Positions 34,829 through 47,489 of a stretch of 64,000 nucleotides of DNA are shown here, one piece after another. Made by a program: the position numbers and the translations under genes. Within the stretch, counting starts at the first letter, position 1. Every line of letters starts with the position of its first letter. The notes below the pieces were generated by a model. That model was not told the origin of the DNA and did no database searches. It saw nothing but the letters and a program-made list of their open reading frames with translations. Source of the DNA: Clitopilus passeckerianus (lineage: Eukaryota > Basidiomycota > Agaricomycetes > Agaricales > Entolomataceae); contig CALYLX010000080.1 of NCBI GenBank assembly GCA_944990035.1, positions 637,504-701,503 of the forward strand. The letters are read 5' to 3'.

Positions 34829-37435
34829 ATGGTAAGTTTCCTAGTGCTACTGTAGGGTTCCATACCAGCCATTCTGACTTCCCTTCGCTCCAGTCTCAGC
34901 CTACGGCAGGGCCAGCTACTGGGGCCAACACTACCGGTCCCCAGTCTTCGCCCCCTAGCCAGTCTTTACCGACAGGCTCAACTCTATATGCCCAACCATC
35001 TACTCAGCAGCCACAGGGCGCTACTACGACTGGCCAGCCTCCCCCTTCGGCAAGCGCTACTAGTGGTGCCAACCCCCCAGCCAGTCAGTCCACGCCTCCA
35101 GGCCAGTCTCCGCCTCTGGCGGCGTCCACTAGTGGGACAAGCCTTCCAGCTAACCAGACCCTACCTCCAGCCCAAGCCCAATCTCCCCCAGCGGGCTCAA
35201 CTGTCGGCCCTTTGTCTGGCCAGCCTTCTACCCAGCAGCCAACGGCCGCTACTACAGCTGGCCAGTCTCCCCCTCCGGCAGGCCCAACTGGTGGTGCCAA
35301 ACCTCCAGCCAGCCAGTCTACGCCTCTAGCGGCGTCAACCAGTGGGACAAGCCCTCCAGCTAACCAGACCACGCCTCCAAGCCAGTCTCCACCGGCGGTC
35401 TCAACTGTCAGCCCTCCAGCTGGCCAGTCTCCCCCTCCGGCAGGCTCGACTGGTGGGACAAATCCTTCTGTTGGCCAGATTCAGCCTCTAGCAGGGGCGA
35501 CTGGAGGGACCAACCCTTCATCTGGCCTGTCTACATCCTCCGGATCCCATCAACCCACACCGCCTTCACTTCCAACTGGTCGTACTCCAAAAATTCTCGT
35601 CCTTTGTTTTGACGGGACTGGTAATAAATTTGGCAAAGTGCGTTTAATGCATAACACCCTAATCGCTTCGGTATACTGACTGTACCCCCTGTATAGCATG
35701 TACGTCGGCTTTTTGGACAGTTGTATCTAACCATCTGATGTAATACACAGAACTCAAATGTGGTTCGACTGATGCATGCCCTCGAGAAGGACAACCCTGA
35801 AGCGCAGGTTGTTTATTATCAAGTATGAATTGCGCCATTTGTTGCCCTACACCGTGGCTGACACGTAGTGCAAGCCTGGCATTGGGACCTATCTTAACCG
35901 CAAATTTGCCACTAAGTTCTTCTCGTCGCTATACGCTCAGTTTGAAACCGCGTTTGCACGAGGTTTAGGAGACCATGTCAAGGATGGGTACGATCCCCTT
36001 CGTTGATACCCGTGCTTGTGCTAATCTCTCCTCTCAGGTACAAATTTCTCATGCAATATTACAAGTAAGAGCCCGACTTTTTGTCACTGCTCATTCCGAG
36101 ATTTCTAAACACCAGATAGGCCCGGGGACAAGATCTGCCTATTCGGTTTTTCTCGTGGAGCGTATACCGCCAGAGCACTCTCTGGCATGGTCTATAAGGT
36201 CTTCAATCCTTGCCTCGATTTACGATTCTCGGGTCAGAACTCTAACATAACATTCTCATAGGTTGGACTACTGCTACCAGGCAATGACCAGCAGCTCGAT
36301 TTTGCGTATGAGGTCTACAAAAATACCAACCGTGAAGGCGCCGTCGTGGCTCGTGAGTTCAAGGAGACATTCTCGTAAGCCCTCGCCGTCATCCTCGTCA
36401 TCTAACTTGTCGTAACCTTATAAATTTGCTCAGGAATCCCGTCAAAATCCATTTCCTTGGAGTCTGGTGAGCGCTGGCATTTCGAATCATGTTCGTAGGG
36501 AAGGCTAAAGACGCCGCCGATCAGGGATACCGTCGCCTCTGTCGGGCTAATACCTCGCTCCTTACCGTATTCGACTCAGAACGACGGCGTGGAACACTTC
36601 CGCCATGCACTTGCTTTGGATGAGCGCCGAGCGCGCTTCCGACCAAATCTTTGGGGCGAACCTATCGCATCGCGGGAAGAGCTCGACACCATACCGGAGC
36701 TTCTGAACCGAAATAAGGTTTCTCGGGATGCTTGGGTTTACAAGCCCCCTGCTGTCTCAGATGTCAAGGAGGTGTGGTTTGCAGGTATGTCCTCCCCCCA
36801 AGGAACCTACACAAATTGATAAATGGTTCTTCAGGTGCACACGCAGATGTCGGAGGTGGCTCACATGAGGCGACCCACCCCACGAGCCTCTCGAGAATCC
36901 CTCTTCGTTGGATGATCAGGGAATGCTTCCTCACCGGGACCGGGATCCTATTCAACAAAGAGCGACTCAAAGCCAATACAGAACTGGATTCGGACGCATT
37001 GACGAAGTTTCCCCGGGGCGTCCATATCCATAATATACCGGTATCACAAACAAGATACACTGCCATTCTTCCAAATATGAAGATAGCTTCCGATCTCCTC
37101 GACGTCATGGAACGCATTTATGATCAACTCGAATTAGCAGTTCCCTGGTGGATTCTCGAGTTTTTACCACACCGTTCGGTCTATCAGAAGCAAGATGGTT
37201 CTTATGCACATTGGCGGCAGTTCGTCTAACGATTACTCTTACACGACTCTTTCTCTGATTTGTTTCTTCCAGACGCAACTATGGGAATGGCAGACTGGTT
37301 CCTGAAGCAGAGCCTGAAATCCTCGTGCATAGGTCTGTCGACACTCGGATCAAGCAAACAGAGAGCAAATACTTACCCAGCGCACTGAATTGGGATCGCA
37401 TTGTTGGTTTGAATGGCTTCCGATGGGTCGATTGA
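34829..37435 (+). CDS. DUF2235 alpha/beta-hydrolase with Pro/Ser/Thr-rich N-terminus
   Basis: DUF2235 proteins are serine hydrolases related to the Tle1 phospholipase fold; fungal members are common and poorly studied. The frame has no ATG in the large exon. ATG at 34829-34831 is followed at once by GTAAGT, and CTCCAG at 34893 opens exon 2, so the first coding exon is just the start codon. About 230 residues rich in Pro, Ser, Thr, Gln and Gly repeats come first. The hydrolase begins with ILVLCFDGTGNKFGK and contains GFSRGAYTAR (nucleophile Ser), VWDTVASVG (Asp) and AGAHADVGGGS (His), so the triad is complete. The last intron uses GTTCGT (about 37,217) and the protein ends NGFRWVD. Total is roughly 650 residues. 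There is no signal peptide, so it is probably intracellular. Confidence 0.82.
34894..35570 (+). repeat. Imperfect Pro/Ser/Thr-rich coding repeat
   Basis: Within exon 2 of the DUF2235 gene, units of roughly 16-25 codons built on QSPPPAGSTGGT-like and ANQTTPPSQSPP-like phrases recur many times with variation. This looks like a coding minisatellite that may vary in length between strains. Confidence 0.7.
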
Positions 37436-38388
37436 TTCACCTTCCCCGGTTTTTACACGTTCGTCTGTATTTCCCTACCATTTACCCATGTTTATCTTCA
37501 GCTATTGCACACGCCTGAAACTCGAGAATTACTCTACGTCTGGAATTTCCAAGGAATTTCGTTAACCCTACAATGTCGCAATTCAATTATAGTTGTGATA
37601 TTGAGACGTGGTGGTATAGAATCGGACCGATGATAAAGCAAGCGAAATAATAAAGCAAGTCCTGGTGTAACACGCATGACCTCGTGAGATGCCCAGAACG
37701 TGGTCCCCAAACCGAGTCGTCCAAGGGAATTTCCGAGCTGGCGCTAACTTGAATGTTTCCATTGGACTACGTTCTCCGCCGGCCCGTTTACTTCATTTCG
37801 TTTCTCTACGGCACACACGGAACATGGTGCAAAATATGGTATTTCTTTATCTTTATTGGCACTGGAGCCTTGCGGCCTGAAGCTCGATCAACTCACTTCA
37901 AGACGCCCATCATGTCAACTTTGTTCATTCACTCTGACTCCCTGGAAGGACTGACGCCTTACCATCTTCATGGTCGATATCACACCTCGGCGCTCATAGC
38001 CTGACTTGCCGGTTAGCCCTCACTGGTATGACATTCATGAAGTTGAACGCATGTCAGCCCAAGCGCCAAGGCCGCATGGGGCCGCTTGATAGTGAGTCTG
38101 ATTTGAAACTCGTCCCCAGACATTGACATGCCGACTGATACTGTCTTGTTTGCAGGAAATGAACGTGCTAGGACACTGTTTCCTGAATGTGATCTTGCAG
38201 CGATTGGCGCCCCATACGTCCACGTCGCACGCGTCAAGCAGATACGAAGGTGACATGGGACCCGGGATACCATGTCCGCCCGCGCGACCCGTGTTTACAG
38301 TTACAAGTAACCATATATCGAGCCTGCAGCGACTATGGTCCCGTTTTCTTCCTTTCATTCAATTACTCAATAATTTCGTTCTTCAACG
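37436..38388. other. Intergenic region, 0.95 kb
   Basis: This lies between two plus-strand genes. It has no supported coding frame and probably holds the promoter of the first POM152 gene. Confidence 0.45.
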
Positions 38389-41300
38389 ATGTCGGCGCAG
38401 CCTCCTGCCTTGCCTCAAGCGGATGGTCAGAGCCATCCTTTGATACCTGGGATATCTCAGACCTATCAGGTCTGGGCGTACTACGGCGTCGGTGCGTTAC
38501 TGAAGGTAACCAAATCCCGTTCCTGCATCATGATTCCCGCTGAAACTACATACAGATTGTGAAATACCTCACGCTGGTCAAAATGCCTATCTCGGCCGCA
38601 GAAGGCTGGGAGTCTTATCGAATGTGGTTGCTTATCAACTTCATCTATTGTTGGATACCTCCCGTCCTCCGGCTTCCAGCGATTGCTGCTTCCTCGAAGA
38701 AGGGAGCTGCCGCTCTGCAGTTCCTGTCTTTCTGGGCGACAGACGCAGCAGTTCTCCTCCGATCGAGCTATGCTCAGCCTCTCGCACCAAGTCAGTCTCT
38801 TGTACTAACTAATGATTTCTGTCGTTGAGCAAACTCGTTTAGGGATTTCATATTTTTGGCTATCGGCCGCGTTACTTAACCCTTTTACCGGGACCTTCGG
38901 AGAACATGCGAAGCAGGAATTCAGTTCGGCGCGCATCTCCCCTGTGGATACAGCTCGTCTCAACCCAAAATATGCGAGTTTTTGTCTTCGGCCTGAAGAC
39001 CAATCAGTATTGGTCCCGCTCACACTCCAATACCCTGACTTATCCGGGGTGAAATTCGCCTTCACACCACTCAGCTACGATCAGCGTCCCCAGCGGCAAG
39101 AGCATCAAACACTTTCTGCTCGCCAACTACGCGATATGAAGCACCGACTTGCCAATTCCACGGAGATCGCACGAAACGACGGCGAGAACGTTGTATTTCT
39201 TGAGGTTTTACGTCCAGGTACAATCTGGATTGAGCGCGTCATCTATTTCCCCAACCTAGATGCTCGTATAATAAACCCCCTCGAAGTCACTGTCCCCTCT
39301 TGCCCCAGAGCCCGTTTTGCTGTTTTGGCTCCTCCTTCAGGCGATCTTCGATGTCAAGGATGTGAAACCAACAATTCACCTCTCATTGTCGACGCCTATG
39401 GAACGCCTCCCCTGATGCTGAGGTGGTCAAGAATATTTCATCTGGATCGGATCCCAGCCACCATAGAGAACATCGTACCGAATGCTCCAAATGGCTACCA
39501 CGGCGGCGCTTCAGCAGAAATTACCACTGGTTACCCCCAATATCACCTCAGCGACCGCAAGCAGTCCCAAATCATACGATTATCTCTCCCCCTTTCATGC
39601 ACAGACATTGGTGACCACATCTACGTCCTGGATGCAATAATAGATTCCTTTGGCAACGAAGCCCGCCTACACGACGATCTGGTCTCCACGCATCAAATCA
39701 CGAATAGCGACGCCATATACCCGCTGACTGTTTTGCAACGTCCAGCAGTTGTCTTCGAAGATTGCGATGAGAAGGCCCCACGTTATCTGCGCCGCGACTC
39801 AGAGTTGCAGGTGCCACTGGTCCTTATAACAAATTCAACCAACCTACGCGGATACAACGTTGTCGACATACGGATGACATACAGACCGCCCAAAGTCTTG
39901 AACAACGGGCCGTCACCTGGGGACCCTTTTTTGTGGGAGCAAACGTTCACGGCTCCGGGAGGTGAAGCTAGAATCGAAGTGCCCAGTGTACTTCCAGGAG
40001 AATATACGGTTACTAAAATTCATGACAAGGTAATTTACTGGCTACACTTCGATATGACTTCGCTGATCGCCACATAGTATTGCCCAGGGGAATTCCAGAG
40101 GGAGGTGTCATGTTCAGTCATGGATCTCCCTCCCCCATACGCTAATATCACTAGTTGGTCCGAGATAACAGAATGGTGAGCGGGAATCAAGCTAATCAAT
40201 TTCAATCAATTACCCTTATGCAGCTTAATTGGAACAGCTACGGCGTCAAAGGTATCACAGTGTCGATATCCTTCAGCGGAACACCTCCATTCACACTGTA
40301 CTACACGCTCAAACGAAAAGGCCGGCCCGAGAAAGATGAAATACAAATTTTCGATACTCATGATGCGCAATTCGAAATTCAACCACTCCATGGAGGCGAT
40401 TATACCTTTTCATTCAACCGACTAAGCGACGCGCATCATCACAACATATTGCTCTCAGCTCCGCAAATCGTGCAAACCGTTGAAAATCCATTATCAGCTG
40501 AATTTGTAGGCGATCATTTCGATACCGAACTCAGTGGATGGGTGGTCAGGACCTGCGATGATACGATTCCAGTCTCTGTCAAGCTTTCAGTGCGTTTGAG
40601 TTCTTCTTCCTTGTCTTGCCAGGATACTAAATAGCCTTTATATCAAGGGTTCTGCCCCATGGGCTCTGAGTCTAAGGATATCCAGTGATGGTAGCTCGGA
40701 ATTCAGAACGATACAGAGTATACAACAAAATCACTATTCATTCGAGGTGGAGGTCCCAATCGGAGTTAGAGAACGGAGTGGTTCATTTGACGTCGCAATC
40801 GGTGGGTTCAAACTATATCCTGAAAGAATCGCAGTCAACGTTGTTTGGTAGTCGCTATCGAAGATTCTCGAGGATGCAAGGTTGATGTTGTTAGTCCGGG
40901 TCTATTCGTGGAGGTTCGAGATAACAAGGTATGTCCATGTCCCGCTTAGCTCCTACAATAGCTCAAGCGTCATAAACAGCCAACCGTAAAAGTAGAGGGA
41001 GAAGGAATCATCAAAGGTTTCGAGTCAGAGCTGGTAGATCTTCCAGTCGGGTTCACGGGCAGTCCGGTGAGTTGCTAATCTCAAACCCCTTACGCACCAC
41101 TCAATCGTTTCCGATCAGCCATGGACTATCCAATATCGCCGTGAGGGTATCAACTTGAAGGGCGAAACGTTCACATTCAACTCGACCGTTTTTCGGGACA
41201 AAATTCCTGTAAAAGTCCCAGGCTTATATCGAATATTAAGTGTATGTGCTGCCTCCGTGTTCCTTTCTATGGCATTTACACGTTTTTACAGGTCGAGGGC

Positions 41301-42795
41301 GAAAATTGTCCTGGATCCGTTATCTCTGGTGCATCAACTTTTCAGGTCGACGCCATCCCCAAGCCGTCGGCGGACCTAATCTATTCCGAAGGTGTATCCT
41401 ACGAGGCTCTCAACAATTCATATATCCTCCAACCCTCATGCCAAGGCACCTCGAGCTCTGTTTCTCTTGCCCTCAAAGGTATGCCACCTGTCAAATTGTG
41501 TCTATGCTCAATGTTCGAGCTCTGACCTGGTTTCCGCAGGGCGAAGTCCCTTCCACCTATCCTTCCAAATTACCGAGAAACCAGCCAACGATCGCAAAGT
41601 TGTCTACAATCCTGTTTTCTACTCACCTGATGATCAGTACGAACTTCAGCTCCAGACGTCGAACAACGGTCGCGTCTTTTATGAACTCATTCACCTAATC
41701 GATTCTGTACACCTCGAGGCCAATCGAGCACCTGCCCTACTTTCTCAGAAGGAAAGGCTCATGTTCGAGCAAGACATTCACGCTCTCCCGACCGCACAGT
41801 TCAAAGCCAACGGCTCCATAGATCAATACCTCCATAGGCCATTCGTATCCACAGGCTGGGATAGCTCAGTGGCACTGGCGGGTGTTCCGCCTTTCCAGAT
41901 TCAGATGTCCATCCGACACTTGGAAAGTGATCAACTTGATTTGATAGCAGTAACAGTACCAACCACTAGCTGGAGGATTAGTGTTCCGGAGTACACTTTC
42001 CATACGCTCGGTCGCCATCTGGTAGAAATCGTTTCAGTTTCGGACGCTTCGGGTTGCCCCCATCAACAAACATTTCTCATGTCTGGCACTCCCCTCGTTG
42101 TCGATGTCTACCCAAATCCCATCATAGCACCCCATAATTCTCACTTTTGTGCGGGCGACATTGCAAGGTTTGAGCTCCAAGGATTGGCCCCTTGGACAAT
42201 AGAGTACGCGGTTGTTATCAAGATCTCGATAAGGCTACCACTCACTTTATTTGATAGCTTTCTTCTAAACGGTCGGCACTACACCGAGGAAGTCTCGACA
42301 TCAATGTTTTCAATACCACTCGATCGTCCCGGGCAATTGTCAATCACGTCCATCAAGCATAGTGATACTCGCCGACCAATGGCACTTGATGTTTCCTATC
42401 AGATTCTTGCTCGTCCTTCTGCGGTTGTATCGTATCCAAACAGCTTGGGACACCGTGATAACCTGATTGGTAAGTTATAAAAAAGCTAACGGACCAACTC
42501 ATGGTGACATCGATTTTGACAGGCGAACATGTCTCCGTGAATTTTATCCTTCAGGGCACTCCTCCTTTTACCTTCACCTACCAACGAGTCAATCCTTCTG
42601 GTGAGGGCGATCCTAGCATGGGCAGCAACATCCGCGAAAGATACACTGTCAATGATCTTGAAGCGAATCATTATACCCTTGGTGCTTCGTATGAAGGTGA
42701 GTCCAAGGATTTCCGGCATTGACCCGGCTATAACATTCTTGCTAGGTATATGGGAGGTAATTGACTTGGTAGACAAGTATTGTCAGCGCCCATAA
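38389..42795 (+). CDS. POM152: Nuclear pore membrane protein Pom152, copy A
   Basis: Pom152 spans the pore membrane, and its chain of Ig-like domains forms the lumenal ring of the nuclear pore. The gene starts at 38389 (exon 1 to 38505, exon 2 38556-38790, exon 3 from 38843) and has about a dozen exons giving roughly 1,260 residues. Evidence: the N-terminal membrane segment with VKYLTLVKMPISAAEGWESY and a hydrophobic run, then RISPVDTARLNP, a Cys-x2-Cys pair (DLRCQGCE), repeated Ig-type units with GTPPF or APW turns (FSGTPPFTLYY, VPPFQIQMS, LQGTPPFTFTY) and the ending WEVIDLVDKYCQRP. All exon joins I checked keep frame; the join near 40,172-40,240 uses the acceptor AACAG|CTACGG, as in copy B. 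It faces a second full copy tail to tail. Confidence 0.85.
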
Positions 42796-43086
42796 TCTCC
42801 GAGATGTGATGGCCAGCAAAGATGTGTTTATTGCTCGATTCTGTACATGCATGCCTTATCCATTGAAATCTTGTGCTACTAAGTACTTGCAATGTGTTTT
42901 GGGACTTCATCGGAATGGTGACATTCAACTGGAATAATGGCAACTGTCCTGAGGTGTCCGAAAATTCGACGGACTAATCAGAGAATCAAGGAGCCAACAG
43001 CAACCATTGTCCACCTATAAATTTGACAATTGATGTCGAAGTCGAAGGAATAACGCAAACGTGCTGCCTAAAGATCGACATGCCAG

Positions 43087-46000
43087 TCAAGGGGTGCGGC
43101 AGTATTTGTCCGCAATTTGAATCACCTCCCATTTTCCTAACGTCATCATTGTTGAGATCCATGTCCGCCTACGAGTATTCACGGGGGTACTTACCTTTAT
43201 ATGAAGCGTCCAGAACAAAATTATGGCTGCGTAGGTTGAAAACCGCGTGTTTTTCATCTGGTTGCTCTTGACCATAGCCATCAGGGTTGTTGACACGTCG
43301 GTAGGAGAAGGTGAAAGGTGGTGTTCCTAGAAGTGTAAAGTTTACGAAGACTTGTTCACCTGCACGCGAGGATGTGTTAGAACAAAAGTGCAGTGTCATC
43401 ATCCAACGTACCGATAGGAATATCATGTACGACCCTGTTTGGATAAGTTACCAAAGCGGAAGGGCGGGCGAAGACTTGGTAGCTTAGACTGATGGGTGTA
43501 TGGGCGTCATGATGCGTTATATCAGTGATCTTCAGTTCGCCAGGTTTATCCAGAGGTAAATTCCAGGGCGAACATGATATTTCTTCCATTTGCTGGTGAC
43601 CATTGAGGCGGTAACTAGACAACATCATGAGTGGAAGATTTCGGCATCTCGTGAGACCACTACCACTTACTTGATCCGCCAAGGAGGCGTACCTTCCAGA
43701 TCGAATCGAGCAACATCCCCAACGCAGAAATGTGATTTGTATGGATTGGTGATAGGGATCGGAGATACATCAACAAGGAGGGGGCTGGTTGACGATTCAA
43801 CTCCATAGGGACAACCTGAGGCATCCGTAATGGAGATTATGTCGACAACATGCCTGCCGACAGCTCGAAAAGTATACGCTGGGATATGAATTCTCCAATC
43901 GACATCAGATACGTCAACACTCAGTAGGTCAGCTTGCCCGCTTGCGACGTGTTGTATAGAAATTTGTAACTGGAAGGGCGGCAGGCCAGTCAAGGACACC
44001 GACCCGGCCCAATCCCAAGCCTGGAAAGGGTGATGTAAGTACTGTTCGATCGGCATCTCTGATTTGAACTTTGCAGTTGGTCTGGGAAGAACGCGCTGCT
44101 CAAAAAGGAAACGCTCTGGATTCGGCGGGCGGCGCTCAGCGCTTATGGGGTAGACCGAATCGCCGAGTTGCACTAGCTCGTACAGGGTGTGACCAATGGT
44201 GGATGTCTGGAGTTGCAATGTGTAAAGGTTGCTCGTCGAATAGAATGTAGGACTGTAGGCCAGACTTGGACCATCTAGTCCCACTTCCGTAATCTTGAAA
44301 GCAAGCTGGAACGGGGGTGTTCCTTGGTTGCAAAAAATAACACGAAGGATGAGCCGGGTATTAGGTATGCATGGTCATAATCCCTTACCGGTCAGGTCAA
44401 GAGCGACATGCTCAGATGAGAGTTGGCAAGATGCATGGAGTATGTGTGATTTATTAGAGGCTTCGTACGTCCAACCCTTTGGGTAACTGAGCTCTATTGA
44501 GGGTTTAGGAATTTTGCGAACTTGCACAGAAGAAGCATTTGACAGGACCATGCCGGGGCAGTCGCTGTTTTCGACCTGACAAGGGTTAGCCTATGCTTCT
44601 TCGGCGATGGAATCGCTAGTAATATGCACCTTGATAAGGCGGTAAACACCAGGTGATGTGGCAGGTATCGAAAAGAAAGGAGTAGTGGCTTTGACACTGG
44701 ATATACGATCTGGTTCATGACCTCCCTCTTGACGGTAAGTGATCGACCAAGGCTGAACAAAGAAGTTAGTACGGCCGCCATAGAAATATAAATGGTTCAA
44801 GTACGGCAAGCCCAGAAAGTTGAATAGGGAGTTCCACAGATCCCGAGTCGAGGACATCGATCACACGTTCTCCGATGAACTTGACCATAGGCTGCAGAAG
44901 TGTGATCAGCTCCAGATTTATAAGGCATTCACGAAACCCACTTTGCCCTCTCGAACATTAATAAAGAGTACGGAAGTAGTAACATTGACTTGACATCCTC
45001 TGGCATCTTCCACCGTCACTACGTTCTCGTAAGATGGTGTGGTTCTTGTAAGATGTTCTACCACTGACCTATTGCTACATTGAACGAAGTCTCTGTCCCC
45101 GTTATGCCAAAGGGCACCTCCACATTGAAGATATAATGACGATCTCGTATGTTACGGAGACTCCTTTTCTGCACACCGCTAGGACCTGCAATTTGGAGGC
45201 CTAGAGTCCACGGGGGTATTCCCTGGTAAAAGCGCAATAATTAGTGGGGCTTCCAAGAGACGACATGAGAAAACTAACCAAAAGTTCGACGGCAATATCA
45301 AGAGTATCATCGCATGTATTCAGCGTCCTCTTGTTCGACTCGGAGGCAAAGCTCCCGCTTAAGAACTTGGCAGTGAGGGGTTCATCAATCGATTGAACGA
45401 TGGGAGGAACCATGATCGATACGTTCTGGTAATTCGCATCGCTTATCTGAACAAATGATACAACATAGTCACCCCCCTGAGATGGCTGGATGCTAAAACG
45501 AGCGTGGGGATGGTTGAATTGCTTGACAACATCCAAGGAAGAATAGCCTTTAAGTGAGAGGGTATAGTGAACGATAAAAGGCGCAGACCCATTGAGAGTC
45601 ATATCAATTGAGACACCCTTGATTCCGTAGCTGAAAATAGAATCAATCTCTATTCGGAATATATGTGTGCTTATCGTAACCTACCAAGCGGTCAGAGATT
45701 GCCAGCCAACTTCAGCAAAGGGTAAAGGATATTCAATTATGGAACATCGTTCTTGGGTTTCAGCCTCCCTTCGCAGTACTGAAGGAATTTGTCAGCTTGG
45801 TCTGACTTGCGAGGTATGGCCTGACATACTCGATCATTGATTTTGAAAACGACATAATCCCCTGGGAAGATGGCAGGAATTTCGAGCCAACTCTGCTCAG
45901 GAGGTATAGTGAAGCTCTTTTCCCAAGGTAGGACATCCATATACCGAGCATCGTCATAGGCTCGTCGGGGCGGTCGGTACCTCATTGACACATCAACAAC

Positions 46001-47489
46001 ATTGTGACCATGATGGTTTGACGCATTTGTTGCCAATATCAGAGAGCCATTGAATCCTTGCTTCACGAATTGCGGTTTGTCGTTACCACAGCCTTCGATG
46101 AACACGCTAGGCCGTGGTAGAATAGTCAGAGGGTAGATACTCTCCGAGGTTTGGATATGCTCCGTCGACACCAATGCATCATGCAATGCCACGTCGTTAC
46201 CGAAGGCGTCAATGACGTTATCTAAAAGGTAGATGTGATCCCCGATGTCGCCACAGGACAACGGTAATGTCAACCGCACATGGTGAGGGTGGTTCGAGCT
46301 TTCTGGTCGGTATTCGCTGTGCCGAAACATTGTCCCGATGAAGTGAGCACCTGGTGAGTTCGGGAGGAGATTAACGAGCACACCAGGGGTGCGCATATCG
46401 TGGAATAACCTAGACCACTTGAGGGTCATGGGTGGTACGCCAAACGCGTCCACGATCAATTGGGAGTTAGCGGCATCGCAACCATGGCATCTGAAGTCTC
46501 CAGTCGGGGGTGGTGGAGAGAGAAAATAGGCTCGGGGGCAGGTTGGAACGATGACCTCCAAAGGACCATGAAGATGTGCATCAAGGTTAGGGAAGTAAAG
46601 GACGCGCTCCAGCCGGAGGATTCCAGGGTGGGAAACCTCAATATACAGCAGGTTTTCGCAGCGGTTTTTGCAATGGTCTGGCTGAGCAGCCTCATATCGA
46701 GTCTTGATAATCTGAAGATCCCGTGCTGAAAGGAAATCATGCTTGACTCGGCCCCGGTTGGAGTTGGTATTGGTGGAGGATATAAATGAGTACTTCAACC
46801 CCGATAGATCCTGGTGTTCGAAGAGTATCGGTATGAATACTGGCGTGCCACCTAACGCAACGCAGAACGGGGACTGAGTGGGATTTAACCGTGCGCTATC
46901 CACGGGAGAGATACGGATTGTGCGATAGCCTTGGTTCACGTAAATTTCAGCCGGTGTTCCAAATGGGTTCAGTAAAGAGAGTAACATGCGTTCCCTGGAT
47001 GTACCTAATCAGGTTTTTGAGCAAAGGGTGCCTGGATATATAGGGGGAGCTTGACCTACGTTGGTCAACATATTTGACATGATCAGAGGCAAGGTGTATG
47101 CCCATGGTCAATGCCCAGAATGCACAGACATACAGAAAGAATGCAGCTCTCGATGGATTCGGTTTGAATAGGAAAGGAATTCGAAGCAGAAGCGGGATTA
47201 GACAGTAGAATAGATCGATAGCTAACCACCAACGATAGATCTCCCATCCCTCCGCGGCGGAGTAAGGGAGCTTTACAATGGTGACGTATTTGACCACCTA
47301 TGAAGACACGAATGTTAACGTAGCGGAGGAATGACGGGCAATCAGAGTATTCACCTGAGCTACTGCTCCAAGCCAATAATATGCACCAATTTGTCTTCTC
47401 AAAGAGACAACTCTTGCTGGAATTAGCGGAGGTGGTACAGAAGGCGGATTGATGGGGTTGGTTGCCGTTGTCGGGGCAGGGGTACTCAT
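43087..47489 (-). CDS. POM152: Nuclear pore membrane protein Pom152, copy B
   Basis: This is the second Pom152 gene on the opposite strand, with the same order of blocks and matching intron positions. It starts at 47489 (MSTPAPTTATNPINPPS), and an intron after YYWLGAVAQ leads to VKYVTIVKLPYSAAEGWEIY. RISPVDSARLNP, DFRCHGCD, LNGSAPFIVHY, LTGLPPFQLQIS, LLGTPPFTFSY and the ending WEVIQIADKYCRTP parallel copy A. By eye about half of the residues agree, so the duplication is old, yet no stop or frame break is evident. The N-terminal tail and first membrane region differ more than the lumenal domains. Both copies look functional, so they may have divided roles or form mixed rings. Confidence 0.85.
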
